Below are positions 8,953-14,726 of a stretch of DNA of 14,726 bases, piece by piece. Position 1 is the stretch's first letter, and each line of letters opens with the position of its first letter. Under the pieces are notes generated by a model that worked only from the letters and a program-made list of their open reading frames with translations, was not told the DNA's origin and ran no database searches. The position numbers and the translations under genes are program-made. The DNA comes from Larix sibirica. Its lineage: Eukaryota; Streptophyta; Pinopsida; Pinales; Pinaceae. The stretch covers positions 21,895 to 36,620 of the forward strand of contig NWUY0300002305.1 of the NCBI GenBank assembly GCA_004151065.3, written 5' to 3'.

Positions 8953-9660
8953 TGAAAATTGTAACCCTTAATGTTGGGGTGGGTGGAGGCAAAACAAAGT
9001 TTCTTGCCCTCAAAAGGTATTTGGAGGTAAAACAACCAGACATTGTACTGATACAAGAAACGATGGTGGAGGGCATTAGGGCATGGTATGTTTTCCTGAA
9101 ATTACTGCCTAGTTGGGAATGTGCCACTATTGATGCGGTGGGCTTATCGGGGTGTCTGTTGTCGGCTTGGGATCCTATTGTTTCCCAATATGTGCCCTAT
9201 TGGACATGTGTAGGGATTTTATTGGAAGGCTTATATAGAAATTTGGGTTGCAACCTTTGGATTTCGAATATATATGGCCCGTCCACATAGAGGCAATCTT
9301 TTTGGTAGAGGGTTGTTGATAGTGGTATTCTTAACGATCTAGCTCTTACCATGGGTGGTGATTTCAATTTTGTTTTGTCCGCAAAAGAGATTTGGGGCTT
9401 GAACCCTTGACTGGATCCGATGGTAGACTTGTTTCATAAATTTTTATCGGGGGCTAAGCTTGTTGATATCCAACCAACTCCATTGGCTCCTACCTGGCAG
9501 AATGGGAATGCTGGCACAGAGGGGGTGGCCAAACGTCTCGACTGGTTCTTGATGGGAGAGGATTGTCTTCCCAGGGATGGCCAATATCGTTCTTACATTC
9601 ATCATACTACTATCTCTGATCATCATCCAGTTTGTTTACAACTGGAAGAAGCGATATCAG
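8952..9660 (+). other. APE-type endonuclease domain of LINE ORF2
   Basis: This domain nicks the target DNA to start reverse transcription. Residues that normally bind metal or act in catalysis are visible in one frame: N7 (TLNV), E36 (LIQET), Y108 (NIYGPS), D137 and N139 (GGDFN), and D223 and H224 (ISDHHP). Length and motif order match plant L1 endonucleases. Three in-frame stops (9288, 9306, 9408) fall between Y108 and the end. The TGA at 9408 lies in NP*LDP, where an Arg CGA codon is the likely ancestor. Confidence 0.88.
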
Positions 9661-10204
9661 AGGTAAGATATCCCTTTAATTTTAAGCATACATGGACTAT
9701 ATTGCTAGAGTTGAATAAGATGATTTGGGACAAATGGAACTCTTTCCAACTGGATGAATGCTTCTCAGTGATGTATAAGTTATCTTTTAAATTAAAATAA
9801 ATTAGAAGGAGAGTTTGGGAGATCTGGAAGAAGCTGGTCATGAGGGAGGAGCTCATAGATATTGAAAAACACATTCATCACGAGTTTGAGCATAATCTTT
9901 TGGGGATTTTCTCGGTTGCGGAGAGAGATATATTGTTGGATTTAGAGAATAGAAAAGCCCAAATTATTTGATTGGAGGAGGCCGAGTGAAGGCTAAAAAG
10001 TCAAGTAGTTTGGCTACAACAGGGCGACATGAATACTCACTTTTCCCAAAAGTATGTTAATCATCGAAGAGTTGTAAATACGATCTGGGGGCTTAAGGAC
10101 GATTGAGGTGTATATGTGTTTGACCAAAAAGTCTTGGAGGAAGTTGCGGGTGAACATTTTAGGTCTCGTTACATAGATCTTGGCCATAATCACATTGGCC
10201 CCAA

Positions 10205-11240
10205 ATGCAGGTGATCAAGACCTTTCCCAGATTCTTCTCTGAGAAGGATTCTCGCTCGATTGGTGCCCCAACGACGTTGGAATAGATTGAGAATGTACTT
10301 AAGAAATTTGCAAAGGACAAAAGTCATGGACCCAACATCTAGTTGGTTGAGTTTTTTCTCTAATACTTTGATATGGTTGGCATGTATCTTCTTGATATGG
10401 TCAAAGAATCAAGAGTAGAGGGGAAGGTTACTACAGGTATGAATAGAACTTATATTGCTCTGATCCCTAAATTATCTGCACCTTCCTCCTTTCTAGATTT
10501 CCGCCCTATCTCGTTGTGTAATTTGGCTTACAAGATTATATCAAAGATTATTGCTAACCGCACTATGCCTTTCTTAGCGTCATTGATGTCCTGTGCTCAG
10601 TTTGGGTTTCTCCATAATCAATTGATTTTTGATGTGATTGGGGTCGCTCAAGAAGCACTCCATACCATCAAAGTCAAGAAGAAACCAAACATTATATTGA
10701 AGATGGATCCGATCAAAGCTTATGACCGAGTTAATTGGAATTTGCTTCAATTGATTTTAATTCATATTGGCTTGAACCTATAAACCACTAAGTGGATTAT
10801 GGCGTGTGTGACATCCACTTCCTTTGTGATGCTCATTAATGGTGCTCCCACTGCTTTCTTTCCGTGTTCTTGGAGTTTACGACAAGGTTGTCCATTGTCG
10901 CCTTTATTATTCCTCCTTTTTATTGAAGGTTTGAGTAGTTCTATTGATCTAGCGAGACAGGAAGGTTGAAGAAAGGGGATTAAGCTAGTAAGGAATCTCC
11001 ATATATCCCATTTATTATCTGTGGATGATGTCCACCTCTTTGGTGCAGGGATGAAGGAAGAGTGGCAGGATTTTAAGGCATTGATGAAGGTTTTTTGTGA
11101 GGCCAGTGGCATGGAGATTAGCGATCAGAAATAATCTCTATTGGTTAATGAGATCTTAGAGGAGGTCCTTGATATTGTGAGAACAGTGCTTCCTTATCAG
11201 ATGGATTCCATTGATGTGCGATTCAAATACTTGGGATACT
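10205..11240 (+). other. Reverse transcriptase domain of LINE ORF2
   Basis: Motifs appear in the usual order. FRPISLCNLAYKIISKII is at about 10499-10552. The motif A region KMDPIKAYDRVNW has its catalytic Asp at 10706. RQGCPLSPLLF is at 10880-10912. The motif C Asp pair is in SVDD (VDD at 11021-11029). FKYLGY near 11222 marks the start of the thumb. Ser precedes VDD where plant LINEs usually have Phe or Tyr. The three catalytic Asp codons are preserved, although stops at 10283, 10340, 10361, 10781, 10967 and 11132 destroy the protein. Confidence 0.92.
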
Positions 11241-12391
11241 TTATGAAACCCAATAATGATTAATGTGTCGACTAGTTATGGTTGCTCAGGATAATTGAAA
11301 AGTGGATTGAGAACTGAATGTATAGATGGCTCTCACCAAGGGGGATGACTAGTCTTAGTAAATTATGTTCTACATAATATACCGGTTTGTTTTGCTTTCT
11401 CTAGCTAAATTCCCCTGCAGTATACTCAACAATATTTGGTAGGTCATCTTCAGTTTCTTATGGGTAGGTAACAAATTAAAGGAAGGGGTACACCTGGTTA
11501 ATTGGTATTGGATATATTTGTCGAAGTAGGTGGGGGAATGGGGTATCATGAACCTCTTTTGGTTCGCCAAAGCTTTAAATGAAGAGCCTTATGGTGTGGG
11601 ATCTTTGTTCAAGGTCTGTGGTCACAAATTATTAAAGATGAATACCTTGGCAGATTATTTGTGGTGGATTGGATGCACAAGGAACATTGTCGTTACACAT
11701 CTGCCTCGAATATATGGCAAGGCTTCCTGCTTGGTTGGAATGGAAGGCAAGAAATGGATGCCTGGTTAGAATTTGAGAAGATTTTATTGCAGGGAATGTT
11801 GGAGATTACAAATTATCTTATGAACTTATTTCTTATCTTAGATAGTTTGGATTCGAATGCCTTGTAAACTTTAGGCGATCAAAATTTCTTTTGGTATAAT
11901 CTATCTGTTGGTACAACCCAACAAAGTTGGGTTTGACAGGTAACTTGGCAGTGGAATGGGAAGACTTTGCCAAAGGCCTGGAGCATGATGGTATTAGGTT
12001 GTGAGATTGCTAAGATCAACTGGTATGGACGTGGAACATGGCCTCGGGGTAGGTAAATGTTTCCTCAGCCTATGAATCGATTGCCTACAACGCTGATCAT
12101 CCTGTATATATATGGTTGCATCGATCATTGTGGAAGTGGCATACTCCGTTGAAGATTCGATTAGTTTGTTGGTTAACACTAGAAAATAGAATACTGGTGG
12201 GTGAAAACTTGATGAAGAGGGGCATTTTTTTCCCTTGTCACTGTGTCCTTTGCCATAAAGGGGATGACTCTGCTAACTATCTATTTGCATCCTGCTAGTT
12301 TACACAAAGTATATGGAGAGAAGTTTTGAGTTGCATGTCTTGCAATCTTCGTTGTGGTAGTGTTTCATTTGAGGATAGTTTATGTGACTGG
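11240..12391 (+). other. Thumb/connection and zf-RVT-type zinc-binding region of LINE ORF2
   Basis: Downstream of the polymerase fingers and palm the frame shifts several times. Recognisable stretches include WGIMNLFWFAKALN (11541-11582) and WMHKEHCRYTSASNIWQGF (from about 11670). Near 12130-12298 is the WKWHTPLKIRLVCWL to CVLC region that typifies the zf-RVT domain of plant LINEs and LINE-derived genes. CVLC supplies two Cys. The normal HLF-x-x-C half is YLFASC here, so His has become Tyr. TAG at 12296 follows, then FTQSIWREVLS as in relatives. The frame reaches the LTR insertion point intact at a Asp-Trp pair. Confidence 0.75.
12387..12391. repeat. Solo-LTR target duplication, left copy (ACTGG)
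   Basis: ACTGG here is repeated at 13326-13330, exactly outside the LTR termini. Five bases is the usual target duplication of LTR retrotransposons. Confidence 0.88.
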
Positions 12392-12620
12392 TGTTGGGCC
12401 TAGTATATTTTGGGTACCATTTTTGGCGAAGATAGTTTTGGGTGTGGACAAAAACAAAGCGGAAGTGGTTTGACAAAGCGCTCAACTACGTCAAAGTGGA
12501 TGAGAAACCAGGAGAAACGGTTATGTTGATTAAGTCAAATGGGCGAAGTTGAGTCAGTTAGTTAGATTTTGTCCACTCACATTAATGAGTTGGTTTAGTG
12601 GGAGCGGGGCAAGCTGCACT

Positions 12621-12629
12621 CTATAAATA
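12621..12629 (+). promoter_or_regulatory. TATA-like box of the solo LTR
   Basis: CTATAAATA lies 229 bp inside the LTR and about 90 bp upstream of an AATAAA signal, the normal U3/R order. An identical 9-mer at 13001-13009 lies late in the LTR, where a core promoter would be unusual, so the first is the better candidate. Confidence 0.5.
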
Positions 12630-12718
12630 TGTAATAAGAGAGGAATTTTGGGTTGGTCAGCGAGAGAGCTAGTGCATAAGAGAAGAACATGCTGTCGGAG
12701 ATATGTTTTTGGGTCTAT

Positions 12719-12724
12719 AATAAA
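12719..12724 (+). terminator. Polyadenylation-type signal AATAAA in the solo LTR
   Basis: AATAAA lies downstream of the TATA-like box, as expected for the R region of an LTR. Another AATAAA at 12863-12868 could serve instead. Confidence 0.4.
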
Positions 12725-13325
12725 GTATTGTTCTATGTATGTTGAATCTATTTTGAAGAGCCGAGTCGTTAATTTGCAGGTTGTGTGCACAAGTATTTTG
12801 TAAGTCAAGACGAAATCTGTATGTCAAAACATGAAGTGCCTATTATTTGGCTGCGACTCATAATAAAGAAAAAGTGCTTCCTTGGTTTTTCCCAGGATGG
12901 GTTTCCATGTTAAAACATGGTGTCATTGTGTGATGTGATATGTGTTTCTTTCCTCTGTTCATGAAGTATATGACTACATGGATGTGTTTAATTAAGAATT
13001 CTATAAATACAAAGCATGATCTATGTTATATGTTATATAAATTCGGCGATGTCGTGGGTTATGTCGAAGTGAATGGTATGTTGATGTTGTAAATTTATTG
13101 ATGTAATGGATTGTTTACTAAGTTTCTAGTCTGTCAAGCTATTCCCCTTCTATGCTGCAAAAATCTGGTTCCTGCAGTCTCCATTGGTACTTCAAGTGAG
13201 ACTTCACCGGCTTCGCAAGTGTTGCTGAAAGGGACTAGAACCCCTTTCAAGCCGATATCTGTGGTAGTGTTTGTTGGTATTATGTTAGATGGTTGAACCC
13301 TGGTCGAAGTGAAAGTGTGCCAACA

Positions 13326-13330
13326 ACTGG
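13326..13330. repeat. Solo-LTR target duplication, right copy (ACTGG)
   Basis: Matches 12387-12391. When the LTR and one copy are left out, the LINE frame reads through a Trp codon into TLIVSSYKQLPLFVIW, as in related LINEs. This independently supports the insertion boundaries. Confidence 0.88.
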
Positions 13331-13523
13331 ACACTCATTGTCAGTTCTTACAAACAACTCCCTCTGTTTGTTATATGGAGACTGTGGAAATACCAGAACT
13401 TGATCATTTTTTAAAATGACAACTGATTTTTTCTTTTTAACTTCTAAAAGTGTTGTAGAATTTCATGAACATTTTTTTGTTCCTTCCGCTTCTCCAGTTT
13501 GACCTCTTATTTTCCCCTCCACC

Positions 13524-13990
13524 ATTAGAGACTGCCCGATAGGACTCTTTGATGGCGTAGCTTAGTATGACCGATGCAGTGCAGGGATGGTTATTTTTCT
13601 AGCATATTATCACTTTTTTAGTTATGGATGGACTGTGGCCTCGGGGCAAACACTCGGGCGGAGTTATTGGCCCTGTGGGGACTCTTATTTTTTGCCAAAC
13701 AATTGAAGCTGGTATCCTTACAATTCTTTGGGGACTCTCGAGTTATTATTGATTGGCTGAGGGGACGCTCTAGACTACAAGCTATCTCCTTGGGGGGGTG
13801 GAAACAAAGGGTCATGGAAGTACAAAAAAAGTTTCAATTCATTAAGTTTGAGGATATTTACAGAGAATTGGACAATAGGGTTGAAAAACTGTCTAAGAAA
13901 GCTTTGGGGGGCATGGAGGGCCTTCTTCATTTTGAGGAATTTCAGGATCACATAAAGGTGGCATTCGGTCACATTCAGGCATATGGATGA
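13524..13990 (+). other. RNase H domain at the C-terminus of LINE ORF2
   Basis: RNase H degrades the RNA strand of RNA-DNA hybrids and would help second-strand synthesis. The first catalytic Asp is in GLFDGVA (codon at 13551), followed by a stop (TAG) and then a frameshift near 13620. The second frame (13628-13990) has NTRAELLALWGLLFF with the catalytic Glu at 13661, FFGDSRV with Asp at 13733, and the C-terminal IYRELDNRVEKLSKKAL. At the last catalytic position this copy has Glu (13883) where relatives usually have Asp. The composition matches the archaeal-type RNase H found in some plant L1 lineages. The frame ends at TGA 13988-13990, the natural end of ORF2. Confidence 0.88.
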
Positions 13991-14278
13991 GAAGTTCTAT
14001 TAAACTGTTTTTTGGTTATATGTGTGGTCTTTGACTGTATATGTAGACTTGATGATCTCATTTGTGTAAAGGGTTTTCTTTTGTTAACATAGAACTGTTC
14101 TTCTACTTTAGGTTCTTGTTTTTTGGATACTAGTTACATCCAAATGTAAAAAATTGATCACGGAGAAGAGATCATGAACAACTTAAAACCATGCCTTCTC
14201 TTTTTGGCTTATGTAAACTTTACTTTGATTCATTCCTTATGAACAGTAAGTAAACGAGATTTTTTTCTTTGAAAAAAA
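13991..14278 (+). other. LINE 3' untranslated region and A-tail
   Basis: The sequence from the ORF2 stop to the A-run at 14272-14279 has no open frame. It is T-rich on the + strand and ends ...TTTCTTTG before the A-run. The short pure A-tail directly before the target duplication is the expected 3' end of a LINE. Confidence 0.8.
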
Positions 14279-14291
14279 ATGTATTTGGTTG
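14279..14291. repeat. LINE target-site duplication, right copy
   Basis: Identical to 6925-6937. Its first A overlaps the last base of the A-run and cannot be assigned to tail or target. Confidence 0.9.
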
Positions 14292-14726
14292 AATATCATA
14301 GGTGTGGGATAAGGGGTACTCATTCCATCCCTTTTCTCCACGAGAAAAAATTACGTGCAAAAATCTCAATTACATGAAACTGTAATTTCAACAAATCCAA
14401 AACTGCAATTCTAGACTAAAATTGGTTCTCCAGGTCTAAATACACAAAATCACAATTTGAACAGTGAAAATTTGAAATTTCAACAATTTTAAATTCGTCG
14501 GATTCTCGGGACTTCACCATAAATGGGGTGTTATAATGGCCCGATATCACACCCGAACATAACTGTAATACATGACCACATTTACATCCACCTTCCATCT
14601 CGAGCAGTGTTGGAATTTCATTTCATCTCTGCCCCTTCAAATAATTTTTTTTTACGTTTTGAACATTTATCTTGCCCATCACACAACATTTTAGTGAAAA
14701 AATAACCCGTCAACAATGAAGTTTTA
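14292..14726. other. No gene recognised
   Basis: AT-rich flank. Before the LINE arrived, this joined directly to the sequence left of 6938. The short frames at 14416-14598 (minus) and 14523-14705 (+) show no domain. TGTTATAATGGCCCGATATC near 14530 faintly resembles a Gypsy LTR terminus, but no partner end was found. Confidence 0.45.

Larger units (their letters stand above)
12392..13325 (+). mobile_element. Solo LTR, 934 bp, probably Copia-type
   Basis: The sequence starts TGTTGG and ends CCAACA, a perfect 6-bp terminal inverted repeat with TG...CA ends, and is flanked by ACTGG on both sides. It contains no primer-binding site, no coding region and no internal copy of its own start, so it is a solo LTR left by LTR-LTR recombination. 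Promoter-like CTATAAATA (12621-12629) is followed by AATAAA (12719-12724). A second CTATAAATA is at 13001-13009 and a second AATAAA at 12863-12868. The stretch around 12880-12930 (TTTTTCCCAGGATGGGTTTCC) resembles the U5 region of plant Copia LTRs. The orientation is inferred from these signals. The LTR cuts ORF2 of the host LINE. Confidence 0.88.
8952..13990 (+). pseudogene. LINE ORF2: endonuclease, reverse transcriptase, zinc-binding region, RNase H polyprotein, broken
   Basis: ORF2 begins MKIVTLN at 8952, whose ATG shares its A with the ORF1 stop. The first frame runs to about 10200 with stops at 9288, 9306, 9408, 9798, 9969, 9987 and 10104. A one-base loss near 10200-10204 moves the reading to the frame of 10205-11360, with stops at 10283, 10340, 10361, 10781, 10967 and 11132 and more near 11260. 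Small shifts near 11363, 11398 and 11660, and one near 11735, lead to the frame used to 12391. A solo LTR then interrupts it. The coding sense resumes at 13331 in the same frame, because LTR plus duplication is 939 bp. It shifts again before and within the RNase H domain. Once intact it would have been about 1,350 residues, normal for this family. Confidence 0.88.
6938..14278 (+). mobile_element. L1-type plant LINE with RNase H, near full length, dead, interrupted by a solo LTR
   Basis: The element is bounded by a 13-bp target duplication and ends in A8. It carries ORF1 (RNA-binding protein with a CCHC knuckle), ORF2 (endonuclease, reverse transcriptase, zinc-binding region, RNase H) and a 3' untranslated region of about 280 bp. 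Subtracting the nested LTR and one copy of its 5-bp duplication leaves about 6.4 kb, usual for a full-length plant L1. Only about 97 bp precede the likely ORF1 start, so the 5' end may be complete or slightly truncated. L1 lineages with a C-terminal archaeal-type RNase H are known from plants. Stops and frameshifts are spread through both ORFs, so this copy is inactive. An internal RNA polymerase II promoter would be expected near the 5' end, but I cannot point to one. Confidence 0.93.

Noticed and set aside
10762-11112. 116-codon minus-strand open frame
   Set aside because: It lies opposite the reverse transcriptase motifs RQGCPLSPLLF and VDD on the + strand, so it is a shadow.
12392-13325. 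Complete small LTR element (TRIM) rather than a solo LTR
   Set aside because: The first bases of the element do not recur inside it, and no clear primer-binding site or purine tract divides it.
8952-13990. A functional or domesticated reverse transcriptase gene
   Set aside because: More than a dozen stops, several frameshifts and an inserted LTR exclude a working protein.

Overview
The window looks like repeat-rich nuclear DNA from a land plant. It is AT-rich, holds no intact long gene, and its recognisable content is decayed transposable elements. A plant L1-type LINE with a C-terminal RNase H points to a seed plant. A large, slowly turning-over genome such as a gymnosperm would fit, but the species cannot be named from this sequence.

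Left part (1-6924). On the minus strand at about 950-3020 lies what looks like the 3' half of a degraded LTR retroelement. Read in minus-strand order it has a coiled-coil segment, an acidic segment with a 45-bp internal duplication, a G-patch-like motif, two zinc knuckles, a degenerate tandem repeat, a purine tract and an LTR-like stretch. No protease, integrase or reverse transcriptase was recognised with it. Further right are a tRNA-like A-box/B-box pair (minus strand, about 3763-3811), a possible LTR start at 4166, a perfect 18-bp palindrome (5519-5536), a 66-bp near-perfect foldback flanked by 10-bp near-identical direct repeats (6413-6498), and a 34-bp tandem duplication (6577-6644).

Right part (6925-14291). 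This is one near-complete LINE on the + strand. It is bounded by a 13-bp target-site duplication (6925-6937 and 14279-14291) and ends in a short A-tail. ORF1 (about 7035-8952) encodes a DUF4283-like RNA-binding region and a CCHC knuckle. Its stop overlaps the ORF2 start in the sequence TAATG. ORF2 (8952-13990) encodes an APE-type endonuclease, a reverse transcriptase, a zf-RVT-type zinc-binding region and RNase H. Both ORFs carry many stop codons and several frameshifts, so the element cannot make its proteins. A 934-bp solo LTR (12392-13325) with a 5-bp target duplication is inserted in ORF2 between the zinc-binding region and RNase H.

Order of events supported by nesting: the LINE inserted into older repeat-like DNA, an LTR retrotransposon inserted into the LINE, and recombination between its two LTRs left the solo LTR. 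Point mutations accumulated throughout. In the living LINE, ORF1 protein would bind the element RNA, the endonuclease would nick the target, and the reverse transcriptase would copy the RNA at the nick. None of these copies is functional now.
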